A stretch of DNA of 64,000 bases from Mimachlamys varia (GCA_947623455.1 OX392536.1:35097465-35161464); one strand, 5' to 3'; counted from the stretch's first letter, positions 19,801 to 31,581 are shown. The notes: generated from the letters alone by a model not told the origin. Numbers and translations: made by a program.

Positions 19801-22800
19801 TTCATCCCAATCCAGGACCATCATCATCCAATATGAACAACAGATATTACTATGGGGACTTATCACTAGTTAATTTGAATGTTAGATCAATTAGAAATAA
19901 ATTTGATATTATTACATCTGAACTATCTGAATATGATATACTATGTTTTACTGAAACACACCTTAACACTAGCATCTCAAATAAGGACATACAAATTAAC
20001 TCTCACCCAAACATATACAGACAAGACAGACAGACACATTATGGCGGAGGAGTAAGTATATATACAAAAAATAATTTAATAGCTTCTCGTAGGGATGATT
20101 TAGAAACTGAAAATATCGAAGTGGTTATACTTGAATTGAACACTAATAATAAAAAAATTCTTCTATGCTGTCTTTATAGACCTAACTCCACTACTGAATA
20201 CTGGACAAAACTTGATAATCTACTGGACAACTTGAAAAATACTAATCTTAACATTATTATTACAGGCGACATCAATACAGATCTACAAACACTAGGACCC
20301 AACTCTCATTTATCAAGACTCTTAACAAAGCATCAGCTACATAACACTGTTCAAGAACCTATCCGCATTACAAATACATTGGCTACTTTAATAGATATAT
20401 TTTTTACAAACAATATTAATTTATTTACTTCCTCACAAGTTCTAACTCCTTTATGTAGTGATCATTGTCCAGTTGTTGCTCATCTCTCTTTTAAAACATT
20501 AAGAAGTAAGTCTTATAAGAAAATTATGTATGATTTTGATGAAGCTGATTGGGATGCTATCAATAATGAACTTTCTTCTGTTAACTGGGACAATGAATTT
20601 CTGAATAATACCAATATTAATGATCTCTATTCTCTATTAATTAACAAAATCAATTCTACCACTAACTTACACATTCCTCATAAAATAATAACAACCACCC
20701 AGATGATAAACCTTGGATGACAGCTGAAATAAGATTGAAATTAAGACAAAAAAAACAGACAACATAAAAAAGCAAAAATCCATAATAGAGAACAAGATTG
20801 GATAAAATTTAGAACCATTCGCAATGAAGTTATTGAACTAATTCGGCAAGCTAAAGAAAATTATTTGAATAAATTACAAAAATTACTTGTTGACAAAACT
20901 GTACCTCCAAGGAAGTGGTGGAGTATTGCCAAATCTATTGCTAAAATCAATAATACTAATACAAGCTCATGTCCACTAAAAACTAACGGTAGAATACTTA
21001 CTCATCCTCTTGATAAAGCTGAAGCCTTTAATAACTTTTTTACTTCTATAGCATCAAATATAACTGACTCTGACTTACCTGAATTACCTCCCTTATGTCC
21101 CTTTGAGCTCTCTGAAATAACCATAACTGAACAAGATATCATTGATCAATTTAACATTCTTAATATTAACAAGCCAGCTGGCCCTGATGGTATCTTACCA
21201 CGGATAATTAAAAATCTGTCAACCTCATTACTTTATCCTCTCAAGTTATTGTTTAACAGAACTCTATCACAAGGTGAAATTCCTACTATTCTAAAAACTG
21301 CAAATGTAAATGCTTTATATAAAGGCAAAGGAGATGTCAGTGATCTCAATAACTATAGACCTATTGCCATAACTTCTATTTTCATAAAAATGTTGGAAAA
21401 AATTATATTTAAGCATACCTATAATTATATTTTTGAACATAATCTGCTAAGTGAAAACCAATCAGGATTTCAACCTCGTGACTCAACTGTTAATCAACTT
21501 GTTGATATTTTTAATACAATTAGTTCTAATTTAGACAAAGGTAAAGACTTACGCTTTGATTTCTGTGATATAAGTAAGGCTTTTGACAGGGTTTGGCATT
21601 TAGGTCTCTTGTATAAACTTGAAAAATTTGGTATTAAAGGAAAATTATTGGAGTGGTTTAAAGCTTACTTATCTGACAGAAAACAAAGTGTAATAGTTAA
21701 TGGCTATCAATCATCTACTAAATCTATAATTGCTGGAGTGCCTCAAGGATCTGTTCTTGGACCTTTTTTATTTCTTTTATTTATTAATGATATAACATCT
21801 GATGTAACTTCTCATATTAAACTGTTTGCAGATGATACTTCACTTTATGTTATTGTAGATGAAGACTTAAATATACCTGCTGATATACTAAATGAAGACC
21901 TTTCATCAATCTCTGCTTGGGCTTATCAATGGCAAATTCTTTTCAATCCTAATAAAACAGTTGCACTAACACTTACTCGTAAGCTTTCTAATACTCATCC
22001 CCCTCTCTACTTTAACAACCATATTATAACACAGCATGACTGCCACAAACATTTAGGATTAACATTTAATGAAAAGGGTACCTGGTCCAATCATATTAAT
22101 AACATTTATGATCAAGCTTCTTCTAGATTGAATATACTGAGAATTCTGAAATATAAAGTTGATAAAAACACATTAAAAACAATATACATATCTTACATTA
22201 GGCCAATTTTAGAATATGGAGACATAGTATGAGATAATTGCACTAAGAATGAATTTGATTTACTAGAATCTATCCAAATTGAAGCTATGAAGATAATAAC
22301 TGGATTAAGGAAAGGAACTTCACACCATATATTATATTCTGAAACACAACTTGAAACATTGCAAACAAGAAGACATAATCATAAACTTACACTTATGTTT
22401 AAAATTATTAATAGCTATTCTCCTACATATCTCTATAACATCATACAACCATTCCAATTAGAAATGAAAGCATCTTTAATGTACCTATTGCTAGAACTAA
22501 TAATTATAAAAATAGTTTTTTCCCATCTACTATGAATAACTGGAACTCTCTTGATGACTCTATAAGAAATACTGTTTCAATTTCTAGCTTTAAATCAAAA
22601 CTTAAAAAAGTATTCCCTATAACTATTTCTAAAATGTTTGATAATTGTAATCCTAGAAATCTAAATATCATTTTATGCCAATTGAGAAATAATGCCAGTG
22701 ATTTAAATTATGATAGACTGATTGATCACTTGGTTGATGATGGTTCCTGTGCATGTAGTTATTTTATGGAAAATTCAACTCATTTTTTCTTTCACTGTCC

Positions 22801-25800
22801 TTACTATAGAAATGAAAGACATCATATTGTTTCTATATATGATCTTTTAGGTTATGTTAATTTAGATGTTATATTGAATGGAGTAGTTGGTATGTCTGAT
22901 GAAATTAATTTAACTATACTTAAGCACACTAGCTCATAAATAAGAAACACTAAAAGATTCTCAATATATAAATAGTTTATAATATGCCAGTTCTAAACAA
23001 TATAATTTAATTAATTAATAAAGTTGTGAGAGTGAGTGAGAATGTGGTCTTGAATTGATTAAAAAAAACCCATAATGCTTCTTTCCTACTTAAAAACTAA
23101 TTACAATATTCTGTTCATGTATATATATATATAGGATACCGGTTATTTGTTTGGAAAAGACTTATATAGGCTTAGCCTGTTGTCTAATCCATTTATTGAT
23201 ACAGATGTTTACTAATTCTTTTGTTTTTCTTGTTAACTTGTTTAATGTATCAATAATAAAATATTTTGAAATTGAAAGTCCGAGAGATGTGAGGAAACTG
23301 GGTATTTTTTAGAAATGGGTGGCAATAGTTAGTTTACGACTTCCTGTGACTTGATTAAATGTGTAGGTTAGTAGAAATATATCTGTTCTTTCCATTGCTA
23401 CCTCTTTAACATGTGATCGGAAATGTTTCATATTATAAAACACAGCTTAAACAGTGACCTGTGGACGGGTTGGTAAAATTTCCACTTTTTTACTAAGCAG
23501 GAATTCTGACTCTCGCACCCGCCTGTCATCAAAATATTTAGCGGGTCAGAGAGTCAAAACCCTTCGGACTACCTACCGCTCAATTAAATGGAAATTCCCA
23601 CTAGCTAGCTAGGTGACTTAATTTATACACTACTCCTTCCTTCACAAAGTTCTTTGACAATTTCATCTTCAGTCCCAAAAATTCTACTTCTAAGAGAAAC
23701 CCTCATTACATTTTTTTAGAATAGCATTTTTTGCTTTTGTTAATGATGAAATGATGTTTTAAAGCTTTCTCAAAGCTACCGTGCCACAAAATGCGACAAA
23801 ATATCGCATCAAATGCGGAAAAAAAAAAAAAATATTACAGGCTTTTTGTGTGGAATTGATACATGTGCAACCTAAATATTATTAACCACACATAAAAGAT
23901 CATGCAAGGCTATCATAAAACCCCATATGATTTATATTATATAATATTGCTTAAAAGGATTTTTTGTTGTAAAGGTATTTTCCAGTCTGAATTACTAGAA
24001 ACTTGTTGAATTTTGTGTCGTAGGTTACCAGCCAATCATCTTACGGAAATATTGTGATTCTGTTGATGGGTCTGAGACAACGCCGAATGTCGTTTCTGAG
24101 GAGTCAGAGGATACACAGAAGGTGGGGGATGACAGAGGTCAGGGTCCAGTCCTCCCGTACAACCTCTCCAATAAACGCTTTAATCGACGCAAATTCAGGG
24201 GCTCGAATGTTGAGAAAGTTCTTCAAAAAATGGAACAACAACAATCCTTTGATTACAATGGTGTAAGTATACAATAGTGTGAATATGCAACTGTATAAGT
24301 CTACAAAGGGGTAAATATTCAACAGTATAAGTCTACAATAGTGTAAGTCTACAATGGTGTAAATATTCAATAGTATAAGTCTACAATGGGGTAAATATTC
24401 AACAGTATTAGTCTACAATGGTGTAAATATTCAATAGTATAAGTTTACAATGTGTAAATATTCAACAGTATAAGTCTACAATAGTGTAAGTCTACAATGA
24501 TGTGAATATTCAACAGTATAAGTCTACAATGGTGTAAATATTCAATGATATAAGTCTACAATAGTGTAAATATTTAATGATATAAGTCTACAAAGTGTTG
24601 TAAATATTCAATAGTATAAGTCTACAATGGTGTAAATATTCAATAGTATAAGTCTACAATGGTATAAATATTCAATAATATAAGTCTACAATGGTGTAAA
24701 TATTCAACAGTGTAAGTGTACAATAGTGTAAATATTCAATAGTATAAGTCTACAATGTGTTTTAAATATTCAATAATATAAGTCTACAATAGTGTAAATA
24801 TTCAACAGTATAAGTCTACAATAGTGTAAATATTCAATAGTATAAGTCTACAATAGTGTAAATATTCAACAGTATAAGTCTACAATGGTGTAAATATTCA
24901 ATAGTATAAGTCTACAATGGTGTAAATATTCAGCAGTTTAAGTCTACAATAGTGTAAATATTCAATAAAATAAGTCTACAATGTGTTGTAAATATTCAAT
25001 AATATAAGTTTACAATAGTGTAAATATTCAATAATATAAGTCTACAATGGTGTAAATATTCAATAGTATAAGTCTACAATAGTGTAAATATTCAACAGTA
25101 TAAGTCTACAATGGTGTAAATATTCAACAGTGTAAGTGTACAATAGTGTACATATTCAATAGTATAAGTCTACAATGGTGTAAATATTCAATGATATAAG
25201 TCTACAATGGTGTAAATATTCAATGATATAAGTCTACAATGGTGTAAATATTCAGCAGTTTAAGTCTACAATAGTGTAAATATTCAATAAAATAAGTCTA
25301 CAATGTGTTGTAAATATTCAATAGTATAAGTTTACAATAGTGTAAATATTCAATAATATAAGTCTACAATGGTGTAAATATTCAATAGTATAAGTCTACA
25401 ATGGTGTAAATATTCAATAGTATAAGTCTACAATGGTGTACATATTCAACAGTGTAAGTGTACAATAGTGTAAATATTCAATAGTATAAGTCTACAATAG
25501 TGTAAATATTCAACAGTTTAAGTCTACAATGGTGTAAATATTCAACAGTGTAAGTGTACAATAGTGTAAATATTCAATAATATAAGTCTACAATAGTGTA
25601 AATATTCAACAGTGTAAGTGTACAATAGTGTAAATATTCAATAGTTTAAGTCTAAAATGGTGTAAATATTCAATAGTATAAGTCTACAATGGTGTAAATA
25701 TTCAACATTGTAAGTGTACTATAGTGTAAATATTCAATAGTATAAGTCTACAATGGTGTGAATATTCAACAGTATAAGTCTACAATGGTGTAGATATTCA

Positions 25801-28800
25801 GCAGTATAAGTCTACAATAGTGTAAATATTCAATGATATAAGTCTACAATGTGTTGTAAATATTCAATAGTATAAGTTTACAATGGTGTAAATATTCAAT
25901 AATATAAGTCTACAATGGTGTAAATATTCAGCAGTTTAAGTCTACAATAGTGTAAATATTCAATATAATAAGTCTACAATGTGTTGTAAATATTCAATAA
26001 TATAAGTCTACAATAGTGTAAATATTCAACAGTATAAGTCTACAATAGTGTAAATATTCAATAGTATAAGTCTACAATGGTGTAAATATTCAATAAGATA
26101 AGTCTACAATGGTGTAAATATTCAGCAGTTTAAGTCTACAATAGTGTAAATATTCAATAGTATAAGTCTACAATGTGTTGTAAATATTCAATAGTATAAG
26201 TTTACAATAGTGTAAATATTCAATAATATAAGTCTACAATGGTGTAAATATTCAATAGTATAAGTCTACAATGGTGTAAATATTCAATAGTATAAGTCTA
26301 CAATGGTGTAAATATTCAACAGTGTAAGTGTACAATAGTGTAAATATTCAATAGTATAAGTCTACAATAGTGTAAATATTCAACAGTTTAAGTCTACAAT
26401 GGTGTAAATATTCAACAGTGTAAGTGTACAATAGTGTAAATATTCAATAATATAAGTCTACAATAGTGTAAATATTCAACAGTGTAAGTGTACAATAGTG
26501 TAAATATTCAATAGTTTAAGTCTACAATAGTGTAAATATTCAATAAAATAAGTCTACAATGTGTTGTAAATATTCAATAATATAAGTCTACAATAGTGTA
26601 AATATTCAATAGTATAAGTGTACAATAGTGTAAATATTCAATAATATAAGTCTACAATGGTGTAAATATTCAACAGTGTAAGTGTACAATAGTGTAAATA
26701 TTCAATAGTTTAAGTCTACAATAGTGTAAATATTCAATAAAATAAGTCTACAATGTGTTGTAAATATTCAATAATATAAGTCTACAATAGTGTAAATATT
26801 CAATAGTATAAGTGTACAATAGTGTAAATATTCAATAGTATAAGTCTACAATAGTGTAAATATTCAATAATATAAGTCTACAATAGTGTAAATATTCAAT
26901 AGTATAAGTCTACAATGGTGTAAATATTCAATAGTATAAGTCTACAATAGTGTAAATATTCAAAAATTGAAAATTGTGAGTCAATGGTGTAACTTGAATG
27001 AGGGAACTCTAGTTTTGTGTTGTGTCCATCCATCCTCTATCTTGGCCAGGCTTTATCTCCTACACTACTTGTCAGTGGAACAACTTCATACTAGTGGGTA
27101 TATAATTTCACCTTGGTGAGGCGGTCACATTTACTCTGGACAAATCCATCAAAAATGATCTAGTAATGATATAGAATTCAGTTGGATATAGATCAGATGA
27201 AATCAATTCTATTTAGATAAGTAAGAAAAATCAAAATTGAAAAGAAAACATGAAGGTTACATTTGAACAGTGATATAGTGATAATTAAAAAATGTAAATG
27301 GTGTTCTGAGAGTTAGCCGAATGTTTGAGGAAGAGTTTAGAAAGAAATCAACCCTCTCAAAGGATTGTCAGCTAGATTGGTGGTAGTTGTGACACAGCTT
27401 GTAATTTCTTTTATTTTATATTTCTAGCCTGTGAAGATGAACATTGATCCCTATCAGCCAGAAAAACCGAAGTGTTTACTTTGTAAAACAAATGTCTCGG
27501 TTGACTACAAGGTAAGAACTTCACAGTCTAGCCTGACAAATTAAAGTACATGTATACAGGTATTTTTGTATACATTGTTTATCTGGACAACACACTGGTG
27601 GTGTTCCGATTAATCAAGTTACTTGAGCATCCGCCGGTTTATACTTTTTATGATATATTTTGCTTGGTTCCATGGAGTTATCCCCCCTAGCATATTTTTA
27701 AGCTGCAGTCTTCAAATGAAATGTAACAAAAATTGCATTTTTTGTTTAGTAATCTTTTTTAAACCAGATAAACTGCATAAAATGTGAATTAAGATTTAAT
27801 GCATCTGCATATTTGTTATAGACAGTTTAATTACAATACAACTATTCTTCACAGATTGCCATTTTTAATCAATCATTGATCAGTTAGTACCAGTTGATTT
27901 CCACTGATTCCTAACCTAACACTACTATACTGTAATGTGTGATGTTATGTATCTGTATAATTGCAGTAGTGATGGGATTTTGATCATTATTCCTAAATCA
28001 ATTGGATCAGCTTTTTCAATTTTCATTATTGATTACAAACATCTTCAAAAAGTGTTAAATGTTTTAAATGTAAAATTTGTGTTGAAATTCCTGTATGATT
28101 TTCACATTATAAGTGATAAAGCAGCATACAAAATTGCTGGAAATTTGTAATTTATTAAAGAATGAAACTTTATGTATAGAAAGAAGTTCTGTTGGTCGAT
28201 ACAAAAGTAGAGTTTCAGTTGTATTCTCGCTATATTTTAGTATTTTTCCGCCTTTAATGATATAGCTGATGCAATGGATCATCGATTGGTTAACTCCTTA
28301 TTATAATCGATTATGATTTTATACTGATTGCCCATCAATAGGCTGCAGCCCCGATATCAACACCATAAATTCTTTAATAGACTCTATACTGGGCTGAAAG
28401 TTCGTCTGTTGAGTCAGCTTGTGTCGTCCTACACTGGGCTGAAAGTACAATGAATTGTTTTGTTTACAGAATGTTCGCCTTTTGAGTCAGTTCGTGTCAC
28501 CATACACTGGGCTGAAAGTACAATGCTTTATTTTGTTGACAGAATGTTCGCCTGTTGGGTCAGATCGTGTCACCCTACCCTGGGCTGAAAGTACAATGCT
28601 TTGTTTTGTTTACAGAATGTTCGTCTGTTGAGTCGGTTCGTGTCACCCTACACTGGGCTGAAAGTACAATGAGTTTTTTTGTTTACAGAATGTTCGTCTG
28701 TTGAGTCAGTTTGTGTCGCCCTACACTGGGCGTATCTTTGCCAGGCACCAGACGGGCTTGTGTGTTTACATGCAAGACAAAGTATCGAATGCCATCGCCC

Positions 28801-29404
28801 GAGCACAATTTGCTGGTGAGTATTGTCATTGTTAAATACTGTATCGTTGCTTTTATTCTCGGGGCATTTAATTTCGCTATATTCAAGGTCAATTGAAATT
28901 CTCCAAAATTAAATACCTGTGAAATATAACATCCTGTTAAGACTAGTAATCATGAAAGTACAAATAATTACAGCAGAGCGTGAAATTATATACCCGTGCC
29001 TAAGAAAAAGACGAAATTTTCTCCTTTTGAAATGAAAAAAAAAAGTTTTTTAATTGCCTTCTATTGATTTATTTTCAAACCATATTGCTGTAACAGAAAT
29101 TCAAGTTATTTAAAAATTTTGTTTTGTTCTTTGTCCTCAAGTTTTAGATCACCTGCTCCAAGGGCTATAGCTATCTCATTGAGGGAAAGTGTTCCCAGGT
29201 TTTAGGCAACTTCACCCAGACACAATGTCCAGTCTCCAAGGCACTGGTCTGGAAGGGTGTTACTGTGTTAACTTAGCATTCAAAATTAGTTTTTCTTTTG
29301 TTTCAGGTTTCATGCCAAGAATGCACAAGGACCGAGCTTTCATTCATGACCCCCAGCTCTACGATATTTTCGCCAAACAGAGAAAAGAGAATATACAAAA
29401 ATGA
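16707..29404 (+). CDS. MRPS18C: Mitochondrial small-subunit ribosomal protein bS18m (MRPS18C)
   Basis: Five exons join in frame with GT-AG junctions: 16707-16815, 24024-24262, 27428-27511, 28689-28815 and 29307-29404, giving 218 aa. The N-terminus (MAIYAWGRLLSVTKRLCHQA) is basic and lacks acids, as expected for a mitochondrial targeting peptide. Exon 2 adds an acidic and then basic stretch that the 142-aa human protein lacks. The conserved S18 core runs from KPKCLLCK (a CxxC pair) through NVRLLSQFVSPYTGRIFARH and AIARAQFAGFMP; human MRPS18C has NVQLLSQFVSPFTG and RAQIMGFMP there. The protein belongs to the mitoribosomal small subunit, near the mRNA platform. I chose the ATG at 16707 over one at 16692 because its context is better (A at -3, G at +4). 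Intron 1 holds a LINE, intron 2 a 2.7-kb minisatellite and intron 3 copies of the exon 4 acceptor. A poly(A) signal lies at 29575. Confidence 0.9.
16816..17470. other. Start of MRPS18C intron 1, with a C17 tract
   Basis: No exon recognised. A run of 17 C lies at 17210-17226. Next to it, 17228-17295 read on the minus strand has a tRNA-like box A (GGACTAAGCGGTAGGGTGTC) and box B (CTAGTTCAAACC), probably a SINE head. Confidence 0.45.
17228..17295 (-). repeat. tRNA-like SINE head
   Basis: On the minus strand an A box-like ACTAAGCGGTAGGGTG and a B box-like GCTAGTTCAAACC lie about 30 bp apart, resembling the tRNA-like segment at 5881-5955. There is no paired acceptor stem. Confidence 0.4.
17574..18563 (+). 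pseudogene. LINE ORF1 protein with one internal stop
   Basis: About 329 codons in one frame, broken by TGA at 18135-18137 that most simply came from CGA (CpG decay). It has a basic, low-complexity N-terminus, then a heptad-like stretch leading to RRLDDMEQYSRRNCLKVSGI, then SRSHRVARY and NDIIVRFNSYRTRDMVY. That order (coiled coil, RRM-like domain with NxxIxGIP, then HRV and IIVRF) is that of L1-type ORF1 RNA-binding proteins. It would act as an RNA chaperone bound to the LINE transcript. Confidence 0.75.
19665..22939 (+). pseudogene. LINE ORF2: endonuclease and reverse transcriptase, broken
   Basis: The endonuclease (19665-20720) shows LVNLNVRSIRNKFD, CFTETHLN, GGGVSIY, CLYRPNS, GDINTD, ATLIDIFFTN and SDHCPVV, all APE-family motifs. 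The reverse transcriptase (from about 20760) shows NYRPIAITSIFIKMLEKI, QSGFQPRDSTVNQL, FCDISKAFDRVWH, GVPQGSVLGPFLFLLFINDI and the catalytic LFADDTSLY. The C-terminus has CACSYF...HFFFHCPYY, a Cys/His motif usual in this type. Breaks: a frame change near 20690-20756 around an A-rich run, TGA at 22230-22232 in place of a Trp codon (EYGDIV then stop), and a frameshift near 22455. SGNIHPNPGP lies at residues 43-52. Catalytic residues survive, so the copy is fairly young. Confidence 0.9.
24024..24262 (+). CDS. MRPS18C: MRPS18C exon 2
   Basis: The acceptor is TCGTAG at 24018-24023 and the donor GGT|GTAAGT at 24263. It encodes YQPIILRKYCDSVDGSETTP, an acidic stretch, then a basic run (SNKRFNRRKFRG) and VEKVLQKMEQQQSFDYNG. 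It links exon 1 (phase 1) to exon 3 (phase 0). The last exon bases and the donor form the first unit of the 32-bp array in intron 2. Confidence 0.75.
24263..26970. repeat. 32-bp minisatellite filling MRPS18C intron 2
   Basis: About 84 copies of a unit readable as TATAAGTCTACAATGGTGTA followed by AATATTCAATAG. It starts at the donor of exon 2: the exon end and donor (TTACAATGGTGTAAGTAT) form the first unit. Variants include GTGTAAGTGTACAATAG and a two-base-longer ACAATGTGTTGTAAAT. Blocks of several units recur in the same order, which shows higher-order duplication. Confidence 0.96.
27428..27511 (+). CDS. MRPS18C: MRPS18C exon 3 (CxxC)
   Basis: The acceptor is TTCTAG at 27422-27427 and the donor AAG|GTAAGA. 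Its 28 codons encode PVKMNIDPYQPEKPKCLLCK followed by TNVSVDYK. The Cys pair matches the CILCG motif of human MRPS18C. Confidence 0.9.
27512..28380. other. MRPS18C intron 3, no gene seen
   Basis: AT-rich unique sequence. Short open frames here show no family similarity. Confidence 0.5.
28382..28731 (+). repeat. 73-bp tandem array of the MRPS18C exon 4 acceptor
   Basis: About 4.7 units with an exact 73-bp spacing between acceptors: ACAG at 28466-28469, 28539-28542, 28612-28615 and 28685-28688. Each unit holds CTGAAAGTACAATG, a T-rich tract, ACAG and a copy of the first 43 nt of exon 4 (AATGTTCGTCTGTTGAGTCA onward). The last unit is the real acceptor. The first lacks the ACAG through a small deletion. 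Confidence 0.95.
28689..28815 (+). CDS. MRPS18C: MRPS18C exon 4 (S18 core)
   Basis: The acceptor GTTTACAG is at 28681-28688, behind a T7 run, and the donor is G|GTGAGT. It encodes NVRLLSQFVSPYTGRIFARH then QTGLCVYMQDKVSNAIARAQ, the most conserved part of the protein. Its acceptor and first 43 nt are the last copy of a 73-bp tandem array. Confidence 0.93.
28816..29306. other. MRPS18C intron 4, no feature seen
   Basis: Unique AT-rich sequence ending in the TTTTGTTTCAG acceptor. Confidence 0.5.
29307..29404 (+). CDS. MRPS18C: MRPS18C exon 5 (C-terminus, stop)
   Basis: The acceptor TTTCAG ends at 29306. It encodes GFMPRMHKDRAFIHDPQLYD and IFAKQRKENIQK before TGA. GFMP and the DP..YD tail fit the S18C family. 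Confidence 0.92.
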
Positions 29405-29600
29405 TTGGTTTCCAAACAAATGAAGATGTGAAATTACTAAACCTTAAATTGTGGCATTTTCTTAAATCAGTGTGATATGAAACATTGCGATACAATGGTC
29501 AGGAGGTGCCCGAGAATGTGTCGGGATTTCTATATTGTCAAGTGCTCAAGTACACTGCCAGAGAAGATGAATGTAATAAAAGATGCATTATATACATCAT
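29405..29600 (+). promoter_or_regulatory. MRPS18C 3' UTR with poly(A) signal
   Basis: An AATAAA hexamer lies at 29575-29580, 171 bp after the stop codon. It is the first good cleavage signal downstream of the gene, giving a short 3' UTR. Confidence 0.6.
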
Positions 29601-29819
29601 TTACACTTTCTTATTTATAACAATAATAATTTGAGGTTCTTAGATACCAATTTATCACAAGCTGAAGGTTGTCTCAAAGCGATTCACAAATCATTATTTG
29701 TGGTTATAAGGCCTTAGCAACCAGCCAATTTGGGCTCTCACCATTAGCATTCTACAATTTCTAGTACAGCCAAACCACTTTAATACTCAATTACAGCTGA
29801 GTAGACGGGAACAAGCGCA

Positions 29820-29895
29820 AGGATACAAAACACAAGGGCTGAACTCGCAACCAATCGATCGTGAGCCGGTGTCCTACCATTAGACCACCATCAAA
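29820..29895 (-). repeat. tRNA-derived SINE head
   Basis: Minus strand reads TGGTCTAATGGTAGGACACC (box A-like) and then GCGAGTTCAGCCC (box B-like) about 30 bp later. The lack of an acceptor stem argues for a SINE. The sequence to its left (29640-29820) may be the body. Confidence 0.45.
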
Positions 29896-30278
29896 ATGAA
29901 ATGTGTGTTAAAATTTGTAACACTTCTGGGTAAAATCAGTTAAAATGAATGCAGTAAATACATGGTTATTGAGCATAGGTAACGGACAAGAAATGTATGT
30001 TTCTTTAAACACAATTAGTCTTAATTCAATTGATTCCAATTATTGTTCTACATTGTTAGACTGCATAGCTGAGTAATGAATTTAGCAGTCTTCTAAAAAA
30101 CCTTAATTTTAATACTAGACCTCGGTGGTTTTTAAGTGAATGTTAGTTATAATTTCTCTTTTAGTAAAAAATTTGAAATTTACTAGCTGTTTGAAGACTG
30201 TCAGAGTGTCTTGAACAGTAATATGGTCTGTATCACCTCATTTTATGAAAGTATCAGGTATTTAAGCATTGAAATGCT

Positions 30279-30404
30279 TTCAGTTGGCAGTTATTGGCTG
30301 ATAATGCCAACAGGACAATGGCAAATTTAATGAAGCGTGCTAGCGCATCATGTTAAATTTGCCTTTATCCAGTTGGCATTATCAGCCCATAACTGCCAAC
30401 TGAA
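30279..30404. repeat. Foldback palindrome, about 126 bp
   Basis: The arms pair through TTCAGTTGGCAG, GGCTGATAATGCCAAC and GGCAAATTTAATGA on the left, with their complements on the right. The loop is about 13 bp (GCGTGCTAGCGC region). Probably a MITE relic. Confidence 0.7.
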
Positions 30405-31420
30405 TGTGGTACCATGCTTATATTTACCACTTATGATTTTAAAAAATCACTATAGCCTAATAAACGGAATTCAAGATTCCCCGCCATTCTCTGCTGCGAG
30501 TCTGTTAACAGATCTACCATGTTGTTTTGTGTAAAAAACTAGTGCGTAAGACAATAGAAAAACCAGATAAGAATTATTAATGTAATACGGATATTTGTTC
30601 TTATTTTTGTCCCTAAAATTAGCCCTAATTACATGTCGCAGTTGATTAGATATTCTAATGCTTGCTCTAAATGTCGGGACACAAGGATTCGAGAGATGCA
30701 GATTGATCAGAACTATGGGCGAGTTTTATGGTCGCCAACTTTGTCTCATTGAGAAATATTCTGTATCTTTAAGTGATATGAAGATGGACGTTTTTGAGTA
30801 AGCTCATTAGTGTTTACTTGTTGTGATTGACAATTGTACTTGGTTCTCATTTTGAGAACTTGATGTTTACATGGATGTGACAAAGATTTACATGGCGGGT
30901 CGTCGATGAAGCAGAAGACGCTTACTCTTCCAGAACACCTGGTCTTATTCTCTTGCACTTTTACAAGAGTCTCCATGATAATGTTTCCTTTGTTCATATT
31001 TTGCCCCTGGTTTAATCAATTCTGAGTTTGGATTATGATTTTGTTAACGCTTCGGTATTCTCTTATTTATTTTATGTCATAAAGTGCTGGACAGCCTGCA
31101 CCATGCCTCCATTAACTGCACATTTAACATCACGCAAGGTTAGTCGACCTTGACTTCCCTGCCACGACCTTACCATTATTATATTTGCCCATCAAGATGG
31201 CCGATTGCATTTTTTGTCATACAGAGCTGAGCTGTTACCATCAACCACTAAACCATAACCTGGGGTGACATATTGTCTATTTAGAACTCCAGGTCACAAA
31301 GAGGGGTCAAAGTTAAAACCTGCCCACTTATTTTATTGCCAAGAGCATGTTTAATACACACTAGCTGTCATAGTTTCTAGCGATGACAGTTGTTGGCAGA
31401 ACTAGAGAGCTAAGGACATG
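30405..31420. other. Intergenic, nothing recognised
   Basis: No exon, RNA gene or clear element seen between the two palindromes. Confidence 0.4.
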
Positions 31421-31421
31421 T

Positions 31422-31581
31422 GGCCTGGCCCGAGATCATGAAACAGTCTTAGACTTAAGTTTGTGCTTAGCTAATCAGGTACATTTGTATGACGTTACTT
31501 TTTGTAACGTTATTTGTGATTGGCTAAGTCCAAACCTAAGACAACTTTAGACTTAAGATTGTTTCATGATCCCGGGACCTG
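31422..31581. repeat. Foldback element with ATCATGAAAC ends, copy 1
   Basis: GAGATCATGAAAC followed by TTAGACTTAAGTTTG pairs with CTTTAGACTTAAG and GTTTCATGATC on the right. The centre has GACGTTACTTTTTGTAACGT. A second copy lies at 34542-34696. Confidence 0.75.

Larger units (their letters stand above)
17470..23278 (+). mobile_element. LINE (APE-type non-LTR retrotransposon), decayed, in MRPS18C intron 1
   Basis: A nearly full-length element in the same orientation as the host gene. Order: 5' UTR from about 17470, ORF1 (17574-18563), a roughly 1.1-kb spacer, ORF2 (19665-22939) with endonuclease, reverse transcriptase and a C-terminal Cys/His motif, then an AT-rich 3' UTR ending near AATAAAATATTTTGAAATTG. 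It is AT-richer than the surrounding intron. At least two nonsense changes and several frameshifts show it is inactive. Ends are approximate; no target-site duplication was found by eye. CR1/L2-like clades are the best guess from the APE endonuclease and the N-terminal NPGP motif. Confidence 0.88.
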
